The notes beneath the pieces were generated by a model. It was not told the origin of the DNA. It searched no databases and was given only the letters and a program-made list of their open reading frames with translations. A stretch of DNA of 64,000 nt, from assembly GCA_963786295.1 (NCBI GenBank), contig CAWAYV010000027.1, forward strand, positions 62,001 through 126,000, written 5' to 3'. A program made the translations under genes and the position numbers. Each line of letters opens with the position of its first letter. Positions within the stretch are counted from its first letter, which is position 1. This DNA comes from JACCZX01 sp963786295 (GTDB lineage: Bacteria; Pseudomonadota; Gammaproteobacteria; Burkholderiales; Burkholderiaceae_F). Below are positions 17,337 to 27,492 of the stretch, piece by piece.

Positions 17337-20300
17337 CAACACATATTTTGCGGGCGCTTCGTTGACCCGCGGCGCCCGACCAGCGAGCGCAGTGCGATAC
17401 GCGTGCAGCTCACGGCCGGTGTGCGAGCGTGCATTCGCGATCACTTCGTCGGGCGTGCCGGTCGCGACGATTTCGCCACCGCCGTCGCCGCCTTCGGGAC
17501 CGAGGTCGATCAACCAATCGGCGGCAGAGATCACATCGAGGTTGTGCTCGATCACGACGACCGAATGGCCGGCCGCCAGCAGCTTGCGAAGCGCGCGCAT
17601 CAGCTTGGCAACGTCGTCGAAGTGCAGGCCGGTGGTCGGCTCGTCGAACAGGAACAAGGTGCCGCCTTCGGAGACGCGCATCCGACCGGACGCGCGGGGC
17701 AGCTTGCCCTTCGTCGCTTCGGCAAGAAAACCGGCAAGCTTCAGGCGCTGCGCCTCGCCGCCCGATAAGCGTCGGCACCGGCTGGCCGAGCTTGACGTAT
17801 TCAAGGCCGACATCCGCCAGCGGCGCCAGCACCCGAGCGATCTCCGCATCTTCATTGAAGAACGCGAGTGCTTCGTTGACGGTCATCGCGAGCACGTCGG
17901 CGATGTTGACCGCGCGGCCATGCCGTTCGACGGTGACTTCGAGTGTCTCCGGACGAAACCGCTTGCCGTCGCAATCCGGGCAGCGCAAATACACGTCGGA
18001 TAAGAACTGCATCTCGACGTGTTCGAAGCCGTTGCCGCCGCATGTCGGACAGCGGCCGTCGCCCGAGTTGAACGAAAACGTTCCGGCCGTGTAGTTGCGT
18101 TCCTTTGCCAGCCGCGCTTTGGCAAAGATCGCGCGGACGCAGTCGAATGCGCCGACATAGCTCGCAGGATTCGAGCGCGTCGTTCGGCCGATCGGCGATT
18201 GATCGACGAACGCGACGTCGTCGAGCCAGTCTTCGCCGAGCAGACGGTCGTAGGCGCCCGGTGTCTCGGTCGTTTTCCCTTTTGCTTTCGCCAGCGCCGG
18301 ATACAGCACGTCCTGCATCAACGTCGACTTGCCGCTTCCCGATACCCCAGTGACGCACACCAGCCGCTTCAGCGGAATCTCGACGTCGATCGCTTTCAGG
18401 TTGTGTTCGCGCGCACCCTGCAGAATCAACTTCGGCGCGCCGGCGGTAATCGCCAGCGGCGGCGCGGCATCGACGTGCAATCGTCCGCCGAGATAGCGAC
18501 CGGTCAGTGTCGCCGAATGCCGCAGCACGTCAGGCGTGCCGTTGAACACGATGTCGCCGCCGCGTTCCCCGGGACCAGGCCCCATGTCGAGCACCCGATC
18601 CGCTGCCAGCATCACTTGCGGATCGTGCTCGACGACGACCAGCGAGTTGCCCGCGCTGCGCAGCCGATGCATCACTTCGATCACCCGGTGCATGTCGCGC
18701 GGATGCAGTCCGATCGACGGTTCATCGAGCACGAACAGCGTGTTGACCAGCGACGTGCCGAGCGCGGTCGTCAAATTGATCCGCTGCACTTCACCGCCGG
18801 ACAGCGTGCGGCTTTGCCGGTCGAGCGTCAGATAACCGACGCCGACATCGACCAAGAACTTCAGCCGCGCGCGCAGCTCGTCGAGCAGCATTTCGCTCGC
18901 TTGATCGATCGGCGCGGGTAACTGCACTCGATCGAAGAACGTCTTGACTCTTTCGATCGGCAGCAACATCAGATCGTGAATCGACAGGCCGGGCAGAGCG
19001 AACAGTTGATCACCACTCCACTGTGCATTGACCGGTTTGTAGCGGGCGTACTTGCCATCGCTCGCGAGCGCTGCGTTGGCCTCTTCTGCGCCGCCCACCC
19101 TCCACAGCAGCGCGTCCGGCTTCAGCCGCGCGCCACCGCATGCAGGACACGGCGTGTACGAGCGATACCGTGACAGCAGAACGCGAATGTGCATCTTGTA
19201 CGCCTTGCTTTCGAGCCAGGCGAAGAAGCGCTTGCCGCCGTACCAGACACCGGGCCATGACTTATTCCAGCTTTTCCAGCCGGTGCCACCATCGATGACC
19301 CAGTGCTTTTGCTCGGGCGTCAGATCACGGTATGGCACGTCGAGCGGAATGCCATCCTTCGCAGCCGACTTTTCCAGATCGCGCTGGCTTTCGATGAACG
19401 ACTTCGATTGAAACGGCTTGATCGCGCCGCCGCGCAATGTCTTGCGTTCGTCCGGAATCACCATTCCATAATCGACACCGATCACGCGTCCAAAGCCGCG
19501 ACACGTTTCGCATGCGCCCAACGGCGAATTGAACGAGAACGTGCTGGGATGCGGCGTCTCATAGCGAATGTCGCACTCGGCGCAGTGCAGGTCATTGCTA
19601 AAGCGCCAAACACCCGAGGCGGCATCGATGCCCGCTGGATGGACGTCGACTCGGCCGGCGCCGAGTCGCAGAGCTCGCTCCAGGGCCTCGATGACGCGCG
19701 AGCGCTCGGTGTTCGAGATGCGAAACCGATCGGCGACAACGTCGAGCACCTTGTTGTTGCCAGCGGTCCGTTCGCGATGGATGCGCGTGTAGCCCTGCGC
19801 TTCCAGGTGTGCGCGCACTTCTTCTTCGCCGAAATTCTTCGGAACGGTGACCGGAAACGTGACGGTCAAGTGCGGATCACCGGAGGTGCTCGCGCCTTGC
19901 ACAAGCTCACCGTAAATACTGTCTGCGCTATCGCGCCTCACGGGGCGTGCGCAGCCGCGGCAAAAAAGTCGTGCGCCGCGCGCAAACAGCAACTTCAGAT
20001 GATCGTTTAGCTCGGTCATCGTGCCGACCGTGCTGCGCGACGTCCGCACCGGATTGGTCTGGTCGATCGCGATCGCGGGCGGCACGCCGTCGATGCGATC
20101 GACCGCAGGACGGTCCATTCGATCGAGAAACTGCCGTGCATACGGCGAAAACGTTTCGACGTAACGCCGCTGGCCCTCGGCGTACAGCGTGTCGAACACT
20201 AGCGAGCTCTTGCCCGATCCCGAGACGCCGGTGACGACGACCAACTCTCCGGTCGGGATGTCGAGGTCGAGATTGCGAAGGTTATTTTGGCGGGCGCCGC

Positions 20301-20343
20301 GAATGCGAATCGCCTTGCCCGCCGATTTAGACGTAGCAGACAT
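17328..20343 (-). CDS. uvrA: UvrA-like protein, N-terminal half of a double-length UvrA (frameshifted)
   Basis: About 1000 residues from ATG 20343. Visible elements are GVSGSGKSSLVFDTLYAEGQ (Walker A), YARQFLDRMDRP, CRGCARPV, the zinc-binding CAECDIRYETPHPSTFSFNS, CETCRGFG, CPACGGARL, TLSGGEVQRINL and VLDEPSIGLHP. The second module has GVSGSGKSTLMQD, CPTCGGNG and CPDCDGKRF. Near 17766 one extra base splits the last signature: the first frame reads VPTLIGRRGAAP, and the second supplies LSGGEAQRLKLAGFL, FDEPTTGLHFDD and VIEHNLDV to KYVLGF. With the following ORF it would form a roughly 1900-residue double UvrA, as known in Burkholderiales. No LexA box was recognised upstream. Confidence 0.85.
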
Positions 20344-20524
20344 CTGTCAGTGCAGGGGAAGACCGCGGATCAGCGATCTAGTTGGAGACGAACTAGGCGA
20401 AGTCTAGGCCATGGGCGGTAGCAGTTGCTGCCACCAGCCGTAGCACGGTTCGCAACGATTACGTCTGGCCGGCTTGCCTATCGTAGTTTCGCGGTGTGAT
20501 GGCGCTCACTGTGGAGCGATTCGA

Positions 20525-20947
20525 ATGCTGAACAAGCGTGCGACGTATGCCGCATTGTTATGGCTGCTGACGATGGCCTTTGCCATGCGCGTGTTCGGTC
20601 AGGCGCTGCAACGTTGGGCGCCGCAGCCGTTCTTGCCACCGTTTGACGCGTTTCAGGGCAGCAACCTGCCGTACTGGCTGCTGCTGTCGGTGCAATTGGT
20701 GATTCTCGTGGTGATGACGGTCGTCTGCCGGCGCGTTCAAACGGGATCACTCGCTCCTAGCGCGCGGGCCGGAACAGTGCTGATGTGGGCCGGCTGGACC
20801 TACATGACCGTGTCAGTCGCGCGCATAGTGGTCGGCCTGTCCTGGCCTGCAGCGCCAGCCTGGTTTTCGACGTGGATTCCCGCGGTATTTCACGTCGTAC
20901 TCGCTGCGTATGTGCTGACGCTCGCCTACTACCATCGGCGCGCATGA
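20525..20947 (+). CDS. Small membrane protein upstream of the desaturase-GH3 gene
   Basis: A 140-residue protein with four hydrophobic segments (about residues 9-27, 50-69, 84-104 and 112-134) separated by short polar loops. The second loop carries FLPPFDAFQGSNLPYW. ATG 20525 is chosen because the first helix follows it. I do not recognise the family. Its stop TGA overlaps the ATG of the next gene (ATGA at 20944-20947), so the two are translationally coupled and the small protein is probably a membrane partner of the fusion enzyme. Confidence 0.72.
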   Translation: MLNKRATYAALLWLLTMAFAMRVFGQALQRWAPQPFLPPFDAFQGSNLPYWLLLSVQLVILVVMTVVCRRVQTGSLAPSARAGTVLMWAGWTYMTVSVARIVVGLSWPAAPAWFSTWIPAVFHVVLAAYVLTLAYYHRRA

Positions 20948-23484
20948 CGATGATCCTGCCTTACCTCTGGTACCCGGTGTTTGTTGGGTCGGCGGTCGTT
21001 GCTTTTGCAGTAATGCTGGCGGCAGGTGTGTCGCCCGCGGGGGCCGCCTACGCGCCGATCGCGCTGGTGGCCGTCGTCATTCTGGTGCTGGAGCGCTGGT
21101 TTCCGGAGCGTCTCGAATGGCGTCCCCGCTGGCCCGATGTAAAGGCCGATGCTGCGTTCATCTTGATCGTGCAAGTGATACTGCCGCGAGCGCTTGCTGC
21201 GCTTTGCGTGTTGGCAATCGCGCAGTGGATGCACGAACATGCGAGGAGTCAGTGGTGGCCGCACGCGTGGCCACTCGTTGCCCAGACGATCGCGATGGTG
21301 TTAGCAGTGGATTTGATGCGCTACTGGCTGCACCGCGCGTGCCATCGTTTCACGCCACTCTGGCGCTTGCACGAAGTGCACCATTCGCCCGAAATCCTGT
21401 ATGCGCTGAACACGGGCCGTTTTCATCCGCTCGAAAAGGCACTGCATTTTTCGCTCGACACTGTGCCATTCCTGCTGCTCGGAGTGGCACCGGAGGTAGT
21501 CGCGGGGTACTTTCTGCTGTACGCGGTCAACGGCTTCTTTCAGCACAGCAATGTGCGGCTGCGCTACGGATGGCTCAACTATCTGGTCGGCAGCGCGGAA
21601 ACCCACCGCTGGCACCACGCACGTGATCCCAGAACCGCGAGCTGCAATTTCAGCAACACGACCATCGTCTGGGACGTCATCTTCGGCACATGGTATCTGC
21701 CGAAGAACAAACCCCTTGCAGAGATCGGCATAACGGACGCGACGTATCCGAAGGCGTTTTCGGCGCAGATGATCGCCCCGTTTCGCCCGCGTCACGGCAA
21801 ACGGCGATCGTTTGGCCGGTGGCTTGCGGATACGCTGATTGCGGTTCGACTGCGGCTTGTCTGGTTGATTCAGGGGCGGCGGATCGCGATCGCGGCGCGT
21901 GATCCGATGCGTGTGCAAAGTCGCTTGCTCGCAGGAATTCTGCAGCGGAACCGCGCCACGACCTTTGGCCGCCGGCATGATTTTGAAACCATCACCAGTT
22001 ACGAAGAATTCGCACGGCGCGTGTCAGTCGCAGACTATGAAGCGTTACGCCCTCTCGTCGACGCCGAAATCGAGCGCGGCGAAAATGCGCTGACTGCGGA
22101 GGCGCCCGAACAGTACGCGCGCACCAGCGGCAGCACCGGCAAGCCGAAAGATGTTCCGCTAACGCGTTCCTACTTGCGCGCACTACGGCGCATCCAACAG
22201 ACGTCAGTGGCAGCCCAATATCGCGCCTCCCCCGAAGCGTTTTCAGGCGGCATCCTGGCGCTCGTCGGCCCGGCGAATGAAGGCATGCTGACTAACGGCA
22301 AGCCGTTCGGTTCGGCCTCGGGCATCGTCGCCGGCAGCACGCCGGCGCTGGTGCGCGAGAAGTTTGTAATCCCGGCGCCCGTACTCACGGTCTCCGACAG
22401 CCGGGTCAAATACCTGCTGATCCTGCGACTTGCGTTGGCGCGCTCCGATGTGACGTACCTCGGGTCGGCAAATTCGACGACGCTGCTGACGTTGATCAAG
22501 CTCTATCGCGAAAACGAAGCGGTCTTGATCGACGACCTCGCGCGTGGCACGTTCTTCATGCAGAACCAGGTTCCGCCGGAAGTGTGGTCGGCGATACGCG
22601 CCCGTGTACGCGCTCAACCCGATCGCGCGGCGGAGCTTGCCCAGCTTAAGAGCAGCGTGACTGCTGCGCGCATTGCCGACTTGTGGCCGAACCTGCGTCT
22701 GGTGGTGACGTGGACCGGCGGCAGCGCCGGCATCACGGTGGATGCGCTGCGGGGCGAGTTGTCTGCGCGCACACGGGTGCTGGAACTCGGATATCTCGCG
22801 AGCGAGTTCCGTGGGACTTTTACGATCGGGAAAAACGCAGGCAGCGGACTGCCGACGTTCGATACGCATTTCTTCGAGTTTGCCGAGCGCGAAAAATGGG
22901 ACAGCGGTGCGCCGGAGTTTCTGACGCTCGATCGCGTTCGCAAAGGCATCGACTACTACATCATCGTCACCACGCCGTCGGGCCTGTACCGATATTTCAT
23001 CAACGATCTGGTACGGGTCACCGGCTTCCTGCATAAAACGCCGTTGCTGAGGTTCGTGCAGAAAGGCAAGGGCGTCACCAATATCACCGGTGAAAAGCTG
23101 TATGAGGCACAGGTGCTGGCGGCGGTGCGCGACGCGGTGGTTGAAATGGGTCGTACGCCGCGGTTCGTCATGATGCTGGCCGATGAGACGGCGCGGCGCT
23201 ATCGGCTGTATGTGGAAACCGATAGTGGCCCGAAGCCAGGCGCTACAGAGCTTGCGGCGGCTGTCGACGCAAAGCTGCGGATGCTTAACGTCGAATACAT
23301 GGCCAAACGCGAAAGCGAACGGCTCGGTCCCATTGGCGCTGCCTGGCTCACCGCCGACACGGGCGAGGCCTACAAGCAGTTCTGCGTGAAGCACGGCCAG
23401 CGCGAGGGGCAGTTCAAGGTCGTTGCGCTTGCGTATCGGAAAGACTTCAGCTTTGACCTGGACGCCTGCACGGAAAGTTGCTGA
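20944..23484 (+). CDS. Sterol desaturase/fatty acid hydroxylase - GH3 acyl-acid amido synthetase fusion
   Basis: An 846-residue two-part protein. The N-terminal about 280 residues form a membrane di-iron hydroxylase of the sterol desaturase superfamily, with four or five helices and the histidine motifs HRACH (130-134), HEVHH (143-147) and HRWHH (221-225). From about residue 300 the sequence is a GH3 (auxin-responsive promoter/JAR1-type) adenylating enzyme. It has the ATP loop TSGSTGKPKD (394 on), a central YLASEFRGTF, YYIIVTTPSGLYRYFINDLV, and the C-terminal KGVTNITGEKLYEAQ with FCVKHGQREGQFK. GH3 enzymes join carboxylic acids to amino acids through acyl-AMP. The fusion implies hydroxylation of a lipid-like acid and its conjugation at the membrane; that role is inference. 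The frame is continuous, so this is not a misassembly by indel. Confidence 0.86.
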   Translation: MTMILPYLWYPVFVGSAVVAFAVMLAAGVSPAGAAYAPIALVAVVILVLERWFPERLEWRPRWPDVKADAAFILIVQVILPRALAALCVLAIAQWMHEHARSQWWPHAWPLVAQTIAMVLAVDLMRYWLHRACHRFTPLWRLHEVHHSPEILYALNTGRFHPLEKALHFSLDTVPFLLLGVAPEVVAGYFLLYAVNGFFQHSNVRLRYGWLNYLVGSAETHRWHHARDPRTASCNFSNTTIVWDVIFGTWYLPKNKPLAEIGITDATYPKAFSAQMIAPFRPRHGKRRSFGRWLADTLIAVRLRLVWLIQGRRIAIAARDPMRVQSRLLAGILQRNRATTFGRRHDFETITSYEEFARRVSVADYEALRPLVDAEIERGENALTAEAPEQYARTSGSTGKPKDVPLTRSYLRALRRIQQTSVAAQYRASPEAFSGGILALVGPANEGMLTNGKPFGSASGIVAGSTPALVREKFVIPAPVLTVSDSRVKYLLILRLALARSDVTYLGSANSTTLLTLIKLYRENEAVLIDDLARGTFFMQNQVPPEVWSAIRARVRAQPDRAAELAQLKSSVTAARIADLWPNLRLVVTWTGGSAGITVDALRGELSARTRVLELGYLASEFRGTFTIGKNAGSGLPTFDTHFFEFAEREKWDSGAPEFLTLDRVRKGIDYYIIVTTPSGLYRYFINDLVRVTGFLHKTPLLRFVQKGKGVTNITGEKLYEAQVLAAVRDAVVEMGRTPRFVMMLADETARRYRLYVETDSGPKPGATELAAAVDAKLRMLNVEYMAKRESERLGPIGAAWLTADTGEAYKQFCVKHGQREGQFKVVALAYRKDFSFDLDACTESC

Positions 23485-23487
23485 GCC

Positions 23488-24604
23488 GTGAACCTGGAAT
23501 CGATTCGGGCGTCGGTGCTGACGATTCCATTTAACGTCGCCTTTAAGCATGCATCGGCCGAGCGCTCGGTTTCGCAAACTCTATGGGTCGACGCGCGCAC
23601 ATCGGACGGCATGATCGGCTGCGGCGAAGGCTGTCCGCGCGAATACGTGACCGCCGAGAGCCTGCAAAGCGCATGCGCGTTTGTCGCAGAGCATGTCAAT
23701 GAATGGCTCAAAGATGTTCGCGATCTCGATACGCTGTCCGGTTGGGTTGCGCGACATCGCGAAGAAATCGACCGCAATCCTGCCGCGTGGACCGCAGTCG
23801 AGCTCGCGCTGCTCGATCTGTTGGGGAAGACGGAGGGCGTATCGGTAGAAACGCTGCTCGGCCTTCCCGGATCTTGGCGGCAGTTTTCGTTACACGGCGG
23901 TGGTCGGCGATTCATCACCGCGTCAGTTCGAGGCGCAGTTGGCGCACTATGTCAAAGCCGGATTCAGCGACTTCAAGATCAAGCTGTCGGGTGACCGGAC
24001 GCGCGATCTGGCGAAAGTAAACGCTCTGGCCGCATTGGGCTTAGCACCGCAAGCGGTACGCGCCGACGCCAACAACCTCTGGGCCGATGCAGCCGCAGCG
24101 ATCGGCGATCTAAAGGCGCTCGGCTTTCCATTCTCCGCGGTCGAGGAGCCACTGCGCGCCGGTGACTACGCAGGCATGCGCCAAATCGCTTCCGCGCTCG
24201 ATACGAAGATCATTCTGGACGAAAGCCTGCTGCGCCAGGACCAGCTCGCGCTGATGGGTGAAGCGGCAGATTGCTACATCGTCAATCTTCGTGTCTCGAA
24301 GATGGGCGGGCTGTTGCGTTCACTGGAGCTTGTACGCGAGCTGCGCCGCCGAGGCGTGCCCATAGTCGTCGGAGCGCATGTCGGAGAAACCAGCATGCTG
24401 ACGCGTGCCGCGTTGACGGTCGCCAATAGCGCGCGCGACATTCTCATTGCGCAGGAAGGTGCCTTCGGCACCCATCTGCTGGCGCACGATGTAATCGATC
24501 CGCCGCTGATGTTTGGCGGTGGCGGAATCCTCGATACCGGCCCGCTCGCTCTCGATGGCGCGCCGGGGTTCGGACTACGGTACCGGACACGCCCGTTCGA
24601 CTGA
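23488..24604 (+). CDS. Enolase-superfamily dipeptide epimerase/cycloisomerase-like (frameshifted)
   Basis: About 370 residues of the mandelate racemase/muconate lactonizing group, nearest in style to L-Ala-D/L-Glu (dipeptide) epimerases. GTG 23488 lies 3 bases after the fusion gene's stop. The N-terminal cap (NLESIRASVLTIPFNVAFKH) reaches 23887, where a TTTT run shifts the frame. The barrel follows: FKIKLSGD (KxK catalytic pair), RADANNLW (Asp), VEEPL (Glu), LDESL (Asp) and IVNLRVSKMGG. These are the family's acid/base and magnesium-ligand positions. The substrate is unknown; context suggests an amino-acid or dipeptide moiety linked to the GH3 product. Confidence 0.83.
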
Positions 24605-24693
24605 ACGCGGCTCGTCGGCGTTGCCGAAACGGCTTACGATGCACGGGCTGTCGAATAGTGCTGCGCCCCATTCGAACACTCGAGGAGACCCCA

Positions 24694-26004
24694 ATGAAAA
24701 CTGCATTCCGACTTATGCGTCAAACGCAGCGTCTTGCCCTCGCAGCGCTTGTCGCGACGGCGTTTTCTGGCATCGCGCGTGCGGACGAAACGTGTAACTC
24801 GCCATACATGTCCGGCCTGATCAAGGGGCAGGAAGATTATGTGCACGTCTGGACCCTCGGCGTCGCAGGGCTCGGCGATGGCTTCGACAAGCTGGTAACG
24901 ATTGACGTCAATCCAAAGTCGAAGAGCTACGGCAAGGTGGTACACAAGGTGTCGGTCGGCGCCCGCGGCGAGGCGCATCACATGGGCTTTACCGATGACC
25001 GTCGCTATCTTTGGGCGGGAGGGCTGAACGACAGCAAGATCTACGTGTTCGACGTCGGGACCAATCCGGCTAAGCCCAAGCTGATCAAGACGATCGCCGA
25101 TTTGCCCGCCAAGACCGGCTATGTCGGGCCACACACGTTCTACGCGATGCCAGGCCGGATGCTGATCGGCACACTGTCGAACACCAAAGATAACGGTGGT
25201 GTTACCGGAATCGCCGTTTACAACAACAAAGGTGGGTTCGTCGCCAAGTACGACATTCCAACGACGAAGATCGGTGACGTGCAGGGCGACGGCTACGGTT
25301 ACGACATCGCGATCAATCCCAGCAAGAACGCGATGCTGACATCGAGCTTTGCCGGCCGCGAAAACTATATGCGCGATATCGGCTCACTCATCAAGGATGA
25401 AGCCGCGATGAAGAAGTTCGGCAACACGATGGTGCTATGGGATCTGAAGGCGATGCAGCCGCGGCAGATCTTCAGCGTGCCCGGCGCTCCGCTCGAGATC
25501 CGCTGGTCGCTGAATCCAGGCGATGACTGGGCCGTCACCGCAACGGCGCTGACTTCGAAGTTATGGCTGGTCAAGCAAGATGGCGCAGGCAAATGGCAGG
25601 CAAAGGAAGTCGGAACGATCGGCGACCCGAGCAAAATTCCGCTGCCGGTGGACATTTCGATTACCGCCGACGGCAAGGGGCTATGGGTCAATACGTTCTC
25701 CGACGGCCTGACGCGTTACTTCGATCTCAGCAATCCGGAGGCGCCAAAGCAGACGTACGCGAAGCAGACCGGGCGCCAGGTCAACATGATCAGCCAGTCG
25801 TGGGACGGCAAGCGCGTCTACATCACGTCCAGCCTGCTCGAGAAGTGGGACAAAGGTGGCGCCGACAACGAGCAGTTCCTGCGCGCGTTTGAGTGGGACG
25901 GCAAGGAGCTAAAGCCGGCGTTCGAAGTGGATTTCACGAAGGAACAGCTGGGACGCGCGCATCACATGAAGTTCAGCGCGAAACCCGCGGCAGCGGCGCG
26001 TTGA
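24694..26004 (+). CDS. mtoX: Methanethiol oxidase / selenium-binding protein (SBP56 family)
   Basis: A 436-residue periplasmic protein of the SBP56 family. In methylotrophic bacteria the family includes copper-dependent methanethiol oxidase, which converts CH3SH to formaldehyde, H2S and H2O2. ATG 24694 follows GAGGAGA and begins a signal peptide ending SGIARA. Family landmarks are ETCNSPYMSG (conserved Cys), GEAHHMGFTDDRRYLWAGGL, GPHTFYAMPGRMLIG, GRENYMRDIGSL and the terminal GRAHHMKFS, with several histidines as likely metal ligands. The following SCO1-type gene supports the copper enzyme assignment. Confidence 0.87.
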   Translation: MKTAFRLMRQTQRLALAALVATAFSGIARADETCNSPYMSGLIKGQEDYVHVWTLGVAGLGDGFDKLVTIDVNPKSKSYGKVVHKVSVGARGEAHHMGFTDDRRYLWAGGLNDSKIYVFDVGTNPAKPKLIKTIADLPAKTGYVGPHTFYAMPGRMLIGTLSNTKDNGGVTGIAVYNNKGGFVAKYDIPTTKIGDVQGDGYGYDIAINPSKNAMLTSSFAGRENYMRDIGSLIKDEAAMKKFGNTMVLWDLKAMQPRQIFSVPGAPLEIRWSLNPGDDWAVTATALTSKLWLVKQDGAGKWQAKEVGTIGDPSKIPLPVDISITADGKGLWVNTFSDGLTRYFDLSNPEAPKQTYAKQTGRQVNMISQSWDGKRVYITSSLLEKWDKGGADNEQFLRAFEWDGKELKPAFEVDFTKEQLGRAHHMKFSAKPAAAAR

Positions 26005-26025
26005 TGTTCTGAGATAGCAGCAGAA

Positions 26026-26727
26026 ATGTTTGGCGCGCGCTGCGCCAGCGTGTTGCTGGCGGCGACTTCGTTGTTTCCCGTGCCGGTCTGGTCGGCGCCC
26101 GATCCGGGGCCGGCACTCGCGCCCCAAATGGATTTCGTACCGACGCCTGCCGGTACCTACGAGTTGCAGCGCATCCAGCAATGCCCCGATGCAGTGCTGC
26201 TCAACGCGTCGGCCGGCGCGCGGCGCCTTTCCGCCTACACGCGCGGCAAAGTCACGTTGCTGACTTTCTTCTACACGTATTGCACCGATCCCTGGGGCTG
26301 CCCGTTCGCCTATCAGACGATGAAGGGGCTGCGCGATCGCATCGCGGCCGATGCGGCGCTGCGGTCGCGCGTGCGTTTCGTCAACATCAGCTTCGATCCG
26401 ACGCACGACACGCCCGATGCGCTGCGAGGTTACGCAAAGGGCCTTGCAGGCGCGACGGGATTCGAATGGCAATTTTTTACCGCACGTTCGATGGCCGAAC
26501 TCACGCCGCTGCTGGACGGCTTCGGGCAGGACGTGAGAGTCGAAACCGACGCTGCCGGTCGGCCGACGCGGGCGATCAATCACATGCTGAAGTTGTTCCT
26601 TATCGATTCGAGCGGTGTCGTGCGTGAGATCTACTCGCTCGCGTTCTTGCATCCCGAAGTGATGCTGAATGACATCCAGACTTTACTGATGGAGCTGGAT
26701 CAGCCGATCCGAACGCCTAGCTCGTAG
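26026..26727 (+). CDS. SCO1/SenC-family copper chaperone-like protein
   Basis: A 233-residue exported thioredoxin-fold protein of the SCO1/SenC family, 21 bases downstream of mtoX. The signal sequence is MFGARCASVLLAATSLFPVPVWS. The redox/copper site reads FFYTYCTDPWGCPFAY, so the two Cys are separated by five residues instead of the three in canonical CxxxC SCO proteins. VRFVNISFDPTHDTP and the distal NHMLKLFLIDSSGVV (copper-ligand His region) are normal. Its role is probably copper delivery to the methanethiol oxidase. It overlaps the convergent slipin gene by 11 bases. Confidence 0.82.
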   Translation: MFGARCASVLLAATSLFPVPVWSAPDPGPALAPQMDFVPTPAGTYELQRIQQCPDAVLLNASAGARRLSAYTRGKVTLLTFFYTYCTDPWGCPFAYQTMKGLRDRIAADAALRSRVRFVNISFDPTHDTPDALRGYAKGLAGATGFEWQFFTARSMAELTPLLDGFGQDVRVETDAAGRPTRAINHMLKLFLIDSSGVVREIYSLAFLHPEVMLNDIQTLLMELDQPIRTPSS

Positions 26728-27490
26728 ACCGGCCGGTCGCGCGCGCGAGCAGCGGCTGTATCAGGTCCATCGGCAACGGGAGGATGACGGTCGACGCGCG
26801 GTCGCCGGCGACCTGCGTCATCGTTTGCAGGTAGCGCAACTGCATCGCCTCCGGTTGCTGCGCTAGCGTCCGCGCCGCCTCGAGCAGTGCGGCAGCGGCC
26901 TGCTTCTCGCCCTCGGCATGGATCACCTTGGCGCGACGCTCGCGCTCGGCCTCGGCCTGACGCGCAATCGCCCGCACCATCGACTCGTTCAGGTCGACCT
27001 GTTTGATCTCGACGTTGGTGACCTTGATTCCCCAGGCGTCGGTCTGCGCATCGAGGATGCGCTGGATGTCGAGGTTCAGCCGCTCGCGCTCCGCCAGCAT
27101 TTCCTCCAGTTGATGCTTTCCGAGTACGGAGCGCAGCGTTGTCTGGGCGAGCTGGCTGGTGGCGACTAGGAACTTTTCCACTTGGATGATCGCCTTCTGC
27201 GGATCGATCACGCGGAAGAACACCACTGCGTTGACTTTGACCGATACGTTGTCGCGCGAAATCACGTCCTGCGGCGGCACGTCCATCGTAACCACACGCA
27301 GATCGACCCGCACCATCTGCTGAATACCGGGAATGATGAGTACAAGGCCTGGCCCCTTGACCTTCCAGAAACGGCCCAGTTGGAATACGACGCCGCGCTC
27401 GTACTCGCGCAGGATGCGGACAGCGAAAAAGAAGAAGAGAAGCAGCAGCGCGACGAGCGCGGCGTATCCGATCGGCAGGTCGAACAACAT
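26717..27490 (-). CDS. Slipin (SPFH/stomatin family) membrane protein
   Basis: A 257-residue membrane-anchored SPFH protein: an N-terminal helix (residues 5-24), then REYERGVVFQLGRF, GPGLVLIIPGIQQMVRVDLR and TMDVPPQDVISRDNVSVKVN, typical of bacterial slipins. A charged coiled-coil (ERERRAKVIHAEGEKQAAAAL) and the C-terminal STVILPLPMDLI complete it. Such proteins scaffold membrane microdomains. It lies 2 bases downstream of the nfeD-type gene, the classical slipin-NfeD pair. Confidence 0.92.
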   Translation of the reverse strand: MLFDLPIGYAALVALLLLFFFFAVRILREYERGVVFQLGRFWKVKGPGLVLIIPGIQQMVRVDLRVVTMDVPPQDVISRDNVSVKVNAVVFFRVIDPQKAIIQVEKFLVATSQLAQTTLRSVLGKHQLEEMLAERERLNLDIQRILDAQTDAWGIKVTNVEIKQVDLNESMVRAIARQAEAERERRAKVIHAEGEKQAAAALLEAARTLAQQPEAMQLRYLQTMTQVAGDRASTVILPLPMDLIQPLLARATGRSTS

Positions 27491-27492
27491 GG

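Noticed and set aside
20378..20396. Inverted repeat CTAGTT-N7-AACTAG upstream of the UvrA gene as an SOS/LexA operator
   Set aside because: It does not match the LexA consensus CTGT-N8-ACAG and the arms are only 6 bp; no support beyond the pairing.
22243..23577. A 444-codon minus-strand ORF opposite the GH3 domain
   Set aside because: The plus strand carries unmistakable GH3 motifs; the antisense frame has His/Arg/Gln-rich composition typical of shadow ORFs.
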